Origin: Chloroflexota bacterium
GTDB lineage: Bacteria > Chloroflexota > Dehalococcoidia > DSTF01 > JACRBR01
Direction of reading: 5' to 3'
NCBI GenBank assembly: GCA_016213125.1
Contig: JACRBR010000292.1
Coordinates: forward strand, 1 to 10,032
Length of the DNA stretch: 10,032 nt
Shown: positions 1 to 6,461 of the stretch, piece after piece
Layout: every line of letters starts with the position of its first letter
How positions within the stretch are numbered: position 1 is the stretch's first letter
Notes under the pieces: model-generated
Seen by the model: the letters and a program-made list of their open reading frames with translations, nothing else
What the model was told of the DNA's origin: nothing
Databases searched by the model: none
Translations under genes and position numbers: made by a program

Positions 1-831
1 GGGGGCCTTGTAGGCGGCCTCTTCGGCGCGCTGGCGGCGGCGGACACGCAGGGTATCGGCCTGGACGCGCAGCACGGTGCCGATGGAGGAGCCCATGGCC
101 TCTGCCTGGATGACGGCGTTGACGAACTGGATGAGGTCCATGACGCCGGTGCGGTCACCCAGCTCCTTCAGGGCCTCGCGGCGGGCCTTGCCGAGGGCGA
201 CATCGCGCAGGGCGCGGTTGAGTTCCTGGGCGAAGGGGCCTTCGACTTTTTCGGCGACGCGGGCGAGGGCGGCATCGAGTCCGAGGCCGGCTTCGACGCA
301 GGTGGTGATGAGGTCGAAGGCGTCGGCGAGGCTCCTGATGATGGCGTGCTGGCGCTGACGGGCGCGTGAGCGGATGAGGTAGAAGGGCATGAAGAAGCCA
401 ACGGCGCCCATGGCGACGACGATGCCGAGCGACATGAGCGAGAGCTTGGCGCCCATCACGACGACGAGGAGCAAACCGAGACCGGTGGCGGCGCTGCCGG
501 TGATGACGAGCATGGTGAGGAAGCCCTGCATGGTCATGGGCTCGCCGGCGTAGATGAGCTGCTTTTCCACGCCCTTGAGAAGCGACGTGGGCAGGAGGCT
601 GCGCACGCCATCAGTGACGCCGTGCAGCATCGGGGACAGGAGGCGCTCCCGGGCGGGAGCGCGGGTAGCCGTGGAAGCCTCGGGCTCGGCGCCGCGCTTC
701 CAGCCCTCGAGGCGCTGGCGAGCGGCGGCGGCCGTCTGGGACTGGCTGCCGGAGGTGATGCCGACGAGGGCAAGCACGATGGCAGTGAAGATCATGCCGG
801 CGATGACCAGCGCGACAGGGTCAAGAGCCAT
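1..831 (-). CDS. tadC: TadC-type pilus assembly platform protein (3' end outside window)
   Basis: This is an inner-membrane platform protein of the Tad/Flp pilus machine, of the type II secretion F (GspF) family, thought to work beside TadB under the TadA ATPase. I translated 277 codons with no stop; the gene runs off the left edge and probably lacks only its last few dozen residues. Hydrophobic segments lie near residues 6-28, 102-125 and 133-152. The T2SSF domain starts near residue 168 (ADAFDLITTCVEAGLGLDAA) and continues to the edge, including the family-typical QAEAMGSSIGTVLRVQ near 241-257. The ATG at 831-829 is 2 bases after the tadB stop. It is preceded by GAGGTG at 842-837 with a 5-base spacer, inside the last two tadB codons, so translation is probably coupled. 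Assignment as TadC rather than TadB rests on order (second T2SSF gene after tadA) and on the AEAMGSSIG-type motif. Confidence 0.93.
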   Translation of the reverse strand, partial: MALDPVALVIAGMIFTAIVLALVGITSGSQSQTAAAARQRLEGWKRGAEPEASTATRAPARERLLSPMLHGVTDGVRSLLPTSLLKGVEKQLIYAGEPMTMQGFLTMLVITGSAATGLGLLLVVVMGAKLSLMSLGIVVAMGAVGFFMPFYLIRSRARQRQHAIIRSLADAFDLITTCVEAGLGLDAALARVAEKVEGPFAQELNRALRDVALGKARREALKELGDRTGVMDLIQFVNAVIQAEAMGSSIGTVLRVQADTLRVRRRQRAEEAAYKAP

Positions 832-833
832 CG

Positions 834-1808
834 CTACACCTCGATGTTCAGAATGCGCTGGATGATCATGATACCGACGACCTCGAGCACGACGGCGACG
901 ACGAGCATCACCTTGCCGAGGACGGTGGTGAAGAGCGGGTCGATGTAGCCGGGGCTGAGAAGCGTGAACATGATGCCCACACCGAGCGGGAGAAGGCCGA
1001 TGACGATACCGGTGAGCTTCTGCTGAGCGGTGAGGGTCTGGATCTCGCCGCGGATGCGGATGCGTTCGCGCATGGTGTCGGAGACGGTGTCGAGGATCTC
1101 CCCGAGGTTTCCACCGACGGTACGCTGGACGAGGATGGCGGTGATGACGATGTCGAGATCGTAGCTATCGCTACGCTCGCCGAGGGCGAGCATGGCCTCT
1201 TCGACGCCGGACCCGATGTTCATTTCGTGGATGGTGCGGCCGAACTCGGTGGAGATCGGGTGGGAGAGCTGCTCGGACGCGACACTCAGCGCCTGAAGGA
1301 GGCCGAAGCCGGCTTTCAGGGAGTTGGAGATCATGGTGAGGGCTTCGGGAAGCTGGGCGTTGAGCTTCTCGACCCGCGACTTTCGGCGGTGGTTCATGTA
1401 GAACTTGGGCAGGTTGTAGCCGACGACGGCGCCGCCGAGCATGACGACCCAACCCAGCAGGCCCTGGATGAAGAAGAAGGGCGCGATGAAGCCGATGGCG
1501 GCAAGTGCGAAGCGAATAACGATGTACTCGCCCGGGCTGAGCGACATATCGGCACGCTCGAGCTGCTGCGAGAGACGCTCGGCGATGCTGGCGGTGGTGA
1601 CCTTGGCGAGGACGCCGGTATCGGTCTTGGCTGTGCGCAGGGCGGCGGCCTGGCCGACATCGACGACGGAGGTGCCGGACATGAGGCCCTGGAGGCGGCC
1701 GCGCACGTTGGACGCGGGCACGGCGTTGCCGTAGAAGGCGAACAGGCCGACGACGACCGTCGCCATGACGGAGAGTGCGGCTACGGCGGCGAGCGGATCG
1801 AATACCAT
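834..1808 (-). CDS. tadB: TadB-type pilus assembly platform protein
   Basis: This 324-residue integral membrane protein of the GspF/T2SSF family is the first of the two Tad platform subunits. It should contact the TadA ATPase on the cytoplasmic side. It has an N-terminal membrane helix (about 6-26), two adjacent hydrophobic stretches (about 99-137), and the T2SSF domain from about 155 with LPEALTMISNSLKAGFGLLQ. Then comes the conserved VGGNLGEILDTVSDTMRERI (231-250), and the C-terminus has two more membrane helices (about 266-286 and 298-316). Length is normal for the family. The ATG at 1808-1806 overlaps the tadA stop by one base (TGATG), which indicates translational coupling; the upstream Shine-Dalgarno match is weak, consistent with coupling. 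No anomaly is seen. Confidence 0.95.
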   Translation of the reverse strand: MVFDPLAAVAALSVMATVVVGLFAFYGNAVPASNVRGRLQGLMSGTSVVDVGQAAALRTAKTDTGVLAKVTTASIAERLSQQLERADMSLSPGEYIVIRFALAAIGFIAPFFFIQGLLGWVVMLGGAVVGYNLPKFYMNHRRKSRVEKLNAQLPEALTMISNSLKAGFGLLQALSVASEQLSHPISTEFGRTIHEMNIGSGVEEAMLALGERSDSYDLDIVITAILVQRTVGGNLGEILDTVSDTMRERIRIRGEIQTLTAQQKLTGIVIGLLPLGVGIMFTLLSPGYIDPLFTTVLGKVMLVVAVVLEVVGIMIIQRILNIEV

Positions 1809-3199
1809 CAGAACCCCGCTACTGCGAACAGGTCGGGCGGCAGGTGAATGCCGGAGACCTCAAACTTCTCGGCGAAGCGCGGGCGGATGCCGGTCGTGCG
1901 CAGCTCGCCCATGATGCGGCCATCGGTATCCACACCGACCTGTTCAAACCGGAACAGGTCCTGCATGGTGACGACCTGACCTTCCATACCGGAGATCTCC
2001 GAGACGGTGGTGACCTTGCGGGTACCGTCGGGGAACCGCGCGATCTGGATGACGACGTGAATGGCGGACGACATCTGCTCGCGGATGGCCTTCACGGGCA
2101 GCTCGAAGCCGGCCATCATGACCATGTTCTCGATGCGGGCGAGGGCATCGCGCGGGGTGTTGGCGTGGACGGTGCCGAGCGAGCCCTCGTGGCCGGTGTT
2201 CATGGCCTGGAGCATGTCGAAGGCCTCGGCGCCACGGACCTCGCCGACGATGATGCGGTCCGGCCGCATGCGGAGGGAGTTGCGGACGAGATCGCGCTGG
2301 GTGACCTCGCCGCGGCCCTCGAGGGAGGGCGGGCGGGCCTCCAGCGTGACGACGTGGCCCTGCTGGAGCTGGAGCTCGGTGGGGTCCTCGATGGTGACGA
2401 TGCGCTCGGTATCCGGGATGAAGGAGGAGAGCGCGTTGAGCATGGTGGTCTTACCGGAGCCGGTACCGCCGGAGATGAGGATATTGAGCTTGCCCTGCAC
2501 GCAGGCGCGGAAGAACTCCGCCAGCTCATTGGTCAGCGCCCCCGTCGCGACGAGGTCGTTGATGGTCATCTTGTCCTTGCGGAACTTCCGGATGGTGACC
2601 GTCGGGCTCTTGGGCGCGACGGGAGGGATGATCACGTTGACGCGGGAGCCATCCATCAAGCGCGCATCGACCATGGGCGACGACTCGTCGACGCGGCGGC
2701 CGAGGGGGGCGACGATGCGCTCGATGATGCGCATGATGTGCTGGTCATCGCGGAAGCGGACGGAGCTGAGGTAGAGGCGGCCTTCCTTCTCGTAGAAGAT
2801 GGTGTCGGGCGCGTTGACCATGACCTCGGAAATGCCGTCATCGCGCAGGAGCGGCTCGAGGGGGCCGAGGCCGAGGACTTCATCGGCGACGGCGGAGACG
2901 AGTTCATCGCGGGTGGTGCCGACGATGCCGGGCATCTCCTGGGCGATGAGTGTGCGGGCGGCCTGTTCGACGGCTTCGCGGGCCTTGTCCTTGCCGAGGC
3001 CCTCCAGCTTGTTGGGGTCCAGCTCCTCAATGAGGCGCTGGTGGAGGGTGAACTTGAGCTCGTTCAAGGCGACGACGTTCTGGGACATCTGTCCGGGGCG
3101 GGTGAAGCTGCTGCCGGCGGCGTTGCCGACGCCACCGTTGGCGGCACTGCCACCCTGGCCGGGCTGGATCCGTTTCGTCTGCCACTGGAACTGACCCAT
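1808..3199 (-). CDS. tadA: TadA/CpaF pilus assembly ATPase
   Basis: This 463-residue cytoplasmic secretion ATPase (GspE/VirB11 superfamily, CpaF branch) hydrolyses ATP to drive Flp pilus assembly. Visible motifs are Walker A GGTGSGKT (244-251), the Asp box VTIEDPTELQL (268-278), Walker B RIIVGEVRG (315-323) and the His box with H337 and H345 (GHEGSLGTVHA). The N-terminal domain has the usual LGPLEPLLRDDGISEVMVN (111-129). The C-terminus ends in the family-typical TGIRPRFAEKFEVSGIHLPP. The first 40 residues are Gly/Ala/Gln-rich and look disordered. The ATG at 3199 is chosen because AGGA lies about 10 bases upstream; an internal Met at residue 38 has no better site. The gene follows tadZ by 21 bases. 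All catalytic motifs are intact. Confidence 0.97.
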   Translation of the reverse strand: MGQFQWQTKRIQPGQGGSAANGGVGNAAGSSFTRPGQMSQNVVALNELKFTLHQRLIEELDPNKLEGLGKDKAREAVEQAARTLIAQEMPGIVGTTRDELVSAVADEVLGLGPLEPLLRDDGISEVMVNAPDTIFYEKEGRLYLSSVRFRDDQHIMRIIERIVAPLGRRVDESSPMVDARLMDGSRVNVIIPPVAPKSPTVTIRKFRKDKMTINDLVATGALTNELAEFFRACVQGKLNILISGGTGSGKTTMLNALSSFIPDTERIVTIEDPTELQLQQGHVVTLEARPPSLEGRGEVTQRDLVRNSLRMRPDRIIVGEVRGAEAFDMLQAMNTGHEGSLGTVHANTPRDALARIENMVMMAGFELPVKAIREQMSSAIHVVIQIARFPDGTRKVTTVSEISGMEGQVVTMQDLFRFEQVGVDTDGRIMGELRTTGIRPRFAEKFEVSGIHLPPDLFAVAGF

Positions 3200-3220
3200 G
3201 GTGCTTTTCCTTCCGGAAGG

Positions 3221-4414
3221 CTAGGCGGACCGACCGAGGAAGCGGTCGAGGAAGCCGCGCTTCTCCTGTTTTGTGCCGGTGAGCGCGTGGGCCAGGTCGA
3301 TGATGGACCTGGAGACGCGCGCATAGGGCTTCGCGATCACAATCGGCTGGCCGAGCTGGGTGCTGGAGGCGACGCTGAGGTCGTGCGGGATACGCCAGAA
3401 GACGTCGTATTCCAGGACCCGGGCTACGTCGTCCTCCCGCAGGCTGTTGGCAGCGGTGGAGTGGTTGATGGTGAGCTTTACCTTGTCCTCGGACACGCCG
3501 GCGGCGCGGAGCATCTCGAGGGCGAGGGCTGTGTCCTTGATGCTGGCGATGTCCATGCTGGTGACGAGCAGGATGAGGTTGGCCAGCTCCAGGGTGGCGG
3601 CGATGAGCTCGTTGAAGGTGCCGGGCGTATCGATGACGACGTAGTCGTGCGTCTGGGCGACGAGCTCGACGATTTTCTCGATGTGCTGGGGCGTCATGTT
3701 ACGCCACTCCGTGGGGTGGAGGGGCGCGGGCAGGATGTTGACGCCGGAGTAGTGCTTGACCAAGTAGTCCTTGATCTTGTCGCGGTCGATGTCGTCGATC
3801 TTCTTCGCGACGTCGGCGATGGAGGCCTCGACGGCGATGTCCATCATGATGGCGACATCGCCGAAGCGGGTGTCCATATCGAGCAGGCAGACGCTGGCGC
3901 CGGTGATCTTGGCGAGCGTGGTGGCCAGGTTGGTGGAGATGGTGGTCTTGCCGATGCCGCCCTTGGCCCCGAAGACCGTGATGACCGTGCCGCGCGCGGA
4001 GACCTCGCCGGTGCCGCCCTCGCTGCGGAGGCGCTTGCGCTCCTCCTGCTCGAGGACGCCGTAGACGGCGCGGCTGAGCTCCTCGGGCTTGAGCGGCTTG
4101 ACGAGGTAGTCGCGGGCGCCGGCGACCATGGAGCGCCGGACGGACTGCGCATCGGTCAGGGACGAGTAGACGATGGTGGGCGCGTTGGGCACCGCATCGG
4201 CGAGCTGCTCGATGGTCTGGAGGGCCAGCGCGACGGGCTCCTCGACGGAGACGAGAAAGACGTCGGGCGGCGTTTCCTTGGCGACCGTGACGGCTTCGAC
4301 GCCATACCCCGACTCGCCGACGATCTGGAAGTGGGCGAGCTGGATGGCGCGCTTGGTCTCGGCCCTACTCGAGAGATCGGGGTCGATCGTGACGATCTCC
4401 GGGTTCCTCGCCAT
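3221..4414 (-). CDS. tadZ: TadZ/CpaE-type MinD-like ATPase with pseudo-receiver domain
   Basis: This 397-residue protein is the Tad localisation factor, which in studied systems places the pilus machine at a cell pole or site. Residues 1-125 form a response-regulator receiver-like fold: D11 and the Lys of DYLVKP (K106) are present, but the usual phospho-acceptor Asp position appears to be S56 (PDVFLVSVEEP). Residues 142-397 form a ParA/MinD ATPase with the deviant Walker A FGAKGGIGKTT (148-158), LLDMDTRFGD (177-186) and the switch-II VIDTPG (260-265). The C-terminus is basic, ending KRGFLDRFLGRSA, and could bind membrane. The ATG at 4414 has AGGAG at 4425-4429, 10 bases upstream. The gene lies 55 bases after cpaB. 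No secretin gene sits between cpaB and tadZ, unlike many proteobacterial loci. Confidence 0.95.
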   Translation of the reverse strand: MARNPEIVTIDPDLSSRAETKRAIQLAHFQIVGESGYGVEAVTVAKETPPDVFLVSVEEPVALALQTIEQLADAVPNAPTIVYSSLTDAQSVRRSMVAGARDYLVKPLKPEELSRAVYGVLEQEERKRLRSEGGTGEVSARGTVITVFGAKGGIGKTTISTNLATTLAKITGASVCLLDMDTRFGDVAIMMDIAVEASIADVAKKIDDIDRDKIKDYLVKHYSGVNILPAPLHPTEWRNMTPQHIEKIVELVAQTHDYVVIDTPGTFNELIAATLELANLILLVTSMDIASIKDTALALEMLRAAGVSEDKVKLTINHSTAANSLREDDVARVLEYDVFWRIPHDLSVASSTQLGQPIVIAKPYARVSRSIIDLAHALTGTKQEKRGFLDRFLGRSA

Positions 4415-4469
4415 GAGTGTGCGTCTCCTACGTCGTTACGAACGGCCGTCCAAAGGCCAGACTCGCCTC

Positions 4470-5339
4470 TTATTGCTCGCGCTTGTAGCCATCGGGCTTG
4501 AGGGCCTCCGGCAGGCGCGCGACGTCGCTCTCCGGGAGGAGGGTGGGATCGGTGAGCAGGGTGACGCCGGAGTCCGGCGTTGCCGTGTCGCCGATGCCAC
4601 GAGAGGTGGCGCGGAGCTGGCCCATGCCCTCGGCCAGGATCACCTGCTGGATCTCCTCCGGAGAGAGGAGGAGCGTGATGGTGGCAGCATCAGGCAGGGG
4701 GTCGCCCTGATCAGCGGCGACGGGGTTCTTGGACTCGGCGCCGGGCGTGGCATCGGACACCGGGCCGGAGCTGACGATGCTCTGGGCGACGGCCGCAACC
4801 TGCACGTTCTTGAGCAGGGTCTTCGAGACGACGGAGCTGTCCTTGCAGCAGGTCCAGACAACGTCGACCCAGTCGCCGGGGAGGATAAGTCCACCCGCGG
4901 TCTGGACCTGGGATGCCCGAATGGAGACAGCGCGCTTGCCGGTGGGCACGACCAGCGAGATCTGGGCGTTGGAGACGGAGCCCGTGGTGCTGACGACGGC
5001 GGAGGCGACCACCTGCTGGTTGACCTCGATGGGGAACTTGGTGACCTTGCCGACGGCGTCCTCGATGGTGGTGAAGGCGCCGGTCGTGACGGAGCTGGCG
5101 GAGAAGTTCTTCAGCTCCAGCATGTCCTTGGTGATGATGGTGCGCTCCTGGATGGCGCTGCGGGCGACAACGACGCGCTGGTCGCCACCAGAGGGGCTGC
5201 CCCCGCCGGAGGAGCCATCATCGGTGGCGGCGATGCGCGCGTAGACGAGCGCGGCGCTGAGACCTGCCAGGAGGATCGCCACGAGAAGGAAGCGGCGATT
5301 CAGCCTGCCCTGCGCACTGCTTGCGGCTCTCTGTGCCAT
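4470..5339 (-). CDS. cpaB: CpaB/RcpC pilus assembly protein
   Basis: This 289-residue CpaB/RcpC family protein is a membrane-anchored extracytoplasmic component of the Flp pilus apparatus. It has a basic N-terminus (RLNRR), one membrane helix at about 17-36, and a Gly/Ser-rich linker (42-53). A SAF domain follows (about 55-115, beginning RVVVARSAIQERTIITKDML). The RcpC-type domain (about 127-245) contains VPTGKRAVSIRASQV and the hallmark GGLILPGDWVDVV (149-161). A Cys pair (C164, C165) follows it. The C-terminal tail is Pro/Asp-rich and probably disordered. The ATG at 5339 has GGGGGA about 6 bases upstream. It is the first gene of the tight cpaB-tadZ-tadA-tadB-tadC run, so the main operon promoter is expected in the 202 bases upstream. 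I assign CpaB with confidence; its exact role in a monoderm cell is inferred. Confidence 0.92.
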   Translation of the reverse strand: MAQRAASSAQGRLNRRFLLVAILLAGLSAALVYARIAATDDGSSGGGSPSGGDQRVVVARSAIQERTIITKDMLELKNFSASSVTTGAFTTIEDAVGKVTKFPIEVNQQVVASAVVSTTGSVSNAQISLVVPTGKRAVSIRASQVQTAGGLILPGDWVDVVWTCCKDSSVVSKTLLKNVQVAAVAQSIVSSGPVSDATPGAESKNPVAADQGDPLPDAATITLLLSPEEIQQVILAEGMGQLRATSRGIGDTATPDSGVTLLTDPTLLPESDVARLPEALKPDGYKREQ

Positions 5340-5392
5340 GGTCAGTCCCCCATGTCCGGATTCGGGCCCGGGTGGCCACTACTCTGCCCGAA

Positions 5393-5409
5393 CGGGCGTG
5401 CGACGCCCG
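5393..5409. repeat. Short inverted repeat upstream of cpaB
   Basis: A perfect inverted repeat, CGGGCGT, GCG loop, ACGCCCG, lies 54 bases upstream of the cpaB start. It could be a leader hairpin or an operator. Nothing in the sequence decides between these, and GC-rich DNA produces such pairs by chance. Confidence 0.3.
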
Positions 5410-5425
5410 GCCCGGCTGCTCACGC

Positions 5426-5431
5426 TGTATA
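5426..5431 (-). promoter_or_regulatory. Possible -10 element for the tad operon
   Basis: On the minus strand this reads TATACA, the most AT-rich hexamer in the cpaB upstream region and about 87 bases before the cpaB start. No convincing -35 box lies 16-18 bases upstream. If it is a promoter, it would be of extended -10 or alternative-sigma type. Low confidence. Confidence 0.2.
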
Positions 5432-5462
5432 GGTATCGGCGTCCGGAGGCGCCGCTTTACGT

Positions 5463-5487
5463 TCCGGCGGGAGAGGGCCCCGCCGGA
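5463..5487. terminator. Strong 9-bp hairpin between sigma factor gene and cpaB
   Basis: An inverted repeat with perfect 9-bp arms (TCCGGCGGG and CCCGCCGGA) and a 7-base loop lies 55 bases downstream of the sigma factor stop. It is the most stable-looking structure in this gap and could end the sigma factor transcript before cpaB. Neither strand has a proper T run after it (the minus strand continues AACGTAAAG), so it is not a textbook intrinsic terminator. It could equally be a leader hairpin of the tad operon. Confidence 0.35.
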
Positions 5488-5502
5488 TTTCGGGCGCCTG
5501 TA

Positions 5503-5537
5503 CCCCTCTGACCCCTGAACCCCTACTCGCTCTCCCC
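5503..5537 (-). other. Candidate G-quadruplex just after the sigma factor gene
   Basis: The minus strand carries four GGGG runs (at 5537-5534, 5523-5520, 5515-5512 and 5506-5503), separated by 10, 4 and 5 bases. It begins 5 bases after the sigma factor stop, so it would lie in the sigma mRNA 3' end. One loop is longer than the usual 7-base limit. The two inner spacers are similar (TTCA, TCAGA), giving a rough 8-9 base tandem repeat of GGGGTCA type. Confidence 0.35.
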
Positions 5538-5541
5538 GACG

Positions 5542-6117
5542 CTAGACGGCAGGGTCGAGCAGCTTCATCTGCTTGCGGAGCGAGTTGAGAGCGCGGTGCT
5601 GGATCACGCGGATGGCGGCCACGCTCTTACCGATAATCTCGGCAACTTCCTTGTAATCCAGATCCTCAATGAAGCGGAGGATGATGACCTGGCGCTGCTC
5701 CTCGCGGAGGCGGAGGATGGCCTCGCGCACGAGATCCTCGTCGGCGGTCTGCATATACGAGCTTTCCGGGTCGATGCGCATCTTCTCGTCGACGATGCCG
5801 TCGTGGAGCTGGGAGGATTCGCGCTTCGAGCGGAGATGGCTGACGCCGAGGTTGTGGGCGATGCGGAGGAGCCAGGAGACGAAGGGGGCGCCCCGGACCT
5901 GGTAGCGCGGGATGGCCTCCCAGGCACGAAGGAAGGTCTGTGCGGTGAGGTCCTCGGCTTCGGCGGCGTTGCCCACCATGTAGTAGATGTGGCGGTACAC
6001 CCGGACGACATGCCGGTCGTAGAGCTCGCCGAAGGCCTCCTGGTCTTTCTGGATGGCGCGGTAGACCAGGGGCGTATCGTCGTTCGCTCGCGGGACAGCG
6101 CTGTTGGCACCGACCAT
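5542..6117 (-). CDS. ECF-type RNA polymerase sigma factor
   Basis: This 191-residue group 4 (ECF) sigma-70 factor directs RNA polymerase to a specific promoter set. Region 2 spans about 19-98: AFGELYDRHVVRVYRHIYYM (28-47) is region 2.1, AEDLTAQTFLRAWEAIPRY (54-72) is region 2.2, and FVSWLLRIAHNLGVSHLRSK (79-98) covers 2.3-2.4. Region 4 spans about 130-183, with LREEQRQVIILRFIEDLDYK and the recognition helix in KSVAAIRVIQHRALNSLRK. Region 3 is absent and there is no C-terminal extension, as in ordinary ECFs. The ATG at 6117 has AGGAG 11 bases upstream. No anti-sigma factor gene is adjacent. It lies on the same strand 202 bases upstream of cpaB, so control of the tad operon is plausible but unproven. 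ECF subgroup not assigned. Confidence 0.93.
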   Translation of the reverse strand: MVGANSAVPRANDDTPLVYRAIQKDQEAFGELYDRHVVRVYRHIYYMVGNAAEAEDLTAQTFLRAWEAIPRYQVRGAPFVSWLLRIAHNLGVSHLRSKRESSQLHDGIVDEKMRIDPESSYMQTADEDLVREAILRLREEQRQVIILRFIEDLDYKEVAEIIGKSVAAIRVIQHRALNSLRKQMKLLDPAV

Positions 6118-6459
6118 GCGGGGCTGTTCTCCTGGAGCTACGGCACATCCAACCGGGGAGCGAGGAATGGAACGGAGCCGCCTGGCGCCCTACGGGTCGC
6201 CTACGGCGACACCGCGGGGATCCCCTCATCACCCCAATGAAGATCGGCAGGCCGGAAGGCTCGCTTGAGGGTTGGACTCGGGAGGGGCGGGATTCTTACG
6301 AGGCTGAGGGATTCACCACAGAGACTCCGAGGAAACAGAGGTTCTTTGTGGGATCCAGGGGGTAGGCAGCGGTCGCGCGGTCGCACGGGGCGGTGGCAAT
6401 GGGAACACCGGGCGAGGCATGCCACGCCACTACTGTTCGCGGGTGTCGGGTGTCTGGTG
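6118..6459. other. Intergenic region between sigma factor and VWA genes
   Basis: No coding sequence is supported in these 342 bases. They should include the promoter of the sigma factor gene on the minus strand, but I could not pick convincing -35/-10 boxes. Visible elements are the palindrome GGGGATCCCC (6216-6225), a CACAGAG-type repeat (6314-6351), a near-perfect 18-bp palindrome (6411-6428, one A/A mismatch on each side) and a 7-base tandem repeat ending at the VWA stop. Confidence 0.6.
6314..6351. repeat. CACAGAG-type dispersed repeat remnant
   Basis: The plus strand reads CACCACAGAGA, then a roughly 9-base periodic stretch (CTCCGAGGA, AACAGAGG), then TTCTTTGTGG. The outer arms CCACAGAGA (6316-6324) and TCTTTGTGG (6343-6351) pair over 9 positions with one G-T. 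It closely resembles, from memory, a purine-rich CACAGAGACACAGAGG-type sequence found scattered between genes in many environmental bacterial genomes. Its function is unknown. Its base composition differs clearly from the surrounding GC-rich DNA. Confidence 0.5.
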
Positions 6460-6461
6460 TC
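6441..6461. repeat. 7-bp tandem repeat overlapping the VWA stop codon
   Basis: Three consecutive 7-base units lie here on the plus strand: GGGTGTC, GGGTGTC and TGGTGTC. The last unit includes two of the three bases of the VWA stop codon (6460-6462). On the minus strand it reads as (GACACCC)n immediately after the coding sequence. It may be a simple slippage-prone repeat in the 3' untranslated region. Confidence 0.55.

Noticed and set aside
1775..4501. 908-codon open frame on the plus strand
   Set aside because: It is codon-aligned antisense to tadA and tadZ. It stays open because the sense genes rarely use TTA, CTA and TCA codons; the product is an Asp/Gly/Leu/Val-rich sequence with no domain.
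4173..5432. 419-codon plus-strand open frame
   Set aside because: It is a codon-aligned antisense shadow of cpaB with low-complexity composition and no recognisable motif.
6216..6225. Palindrome GGGGATCCCC upstream of the sigma factor gene
   Set aside because: It is a single 10-bp palindrome with no second copy nearby; this is expected by chance in GC-rich DNA, so it is not called as an operator.
5596..6240. 214-codon plus-strand open frame opposite the sigma factor
   Set aside because: It is an antisense shadow in codon register with the well-supported ECF sigma gene.
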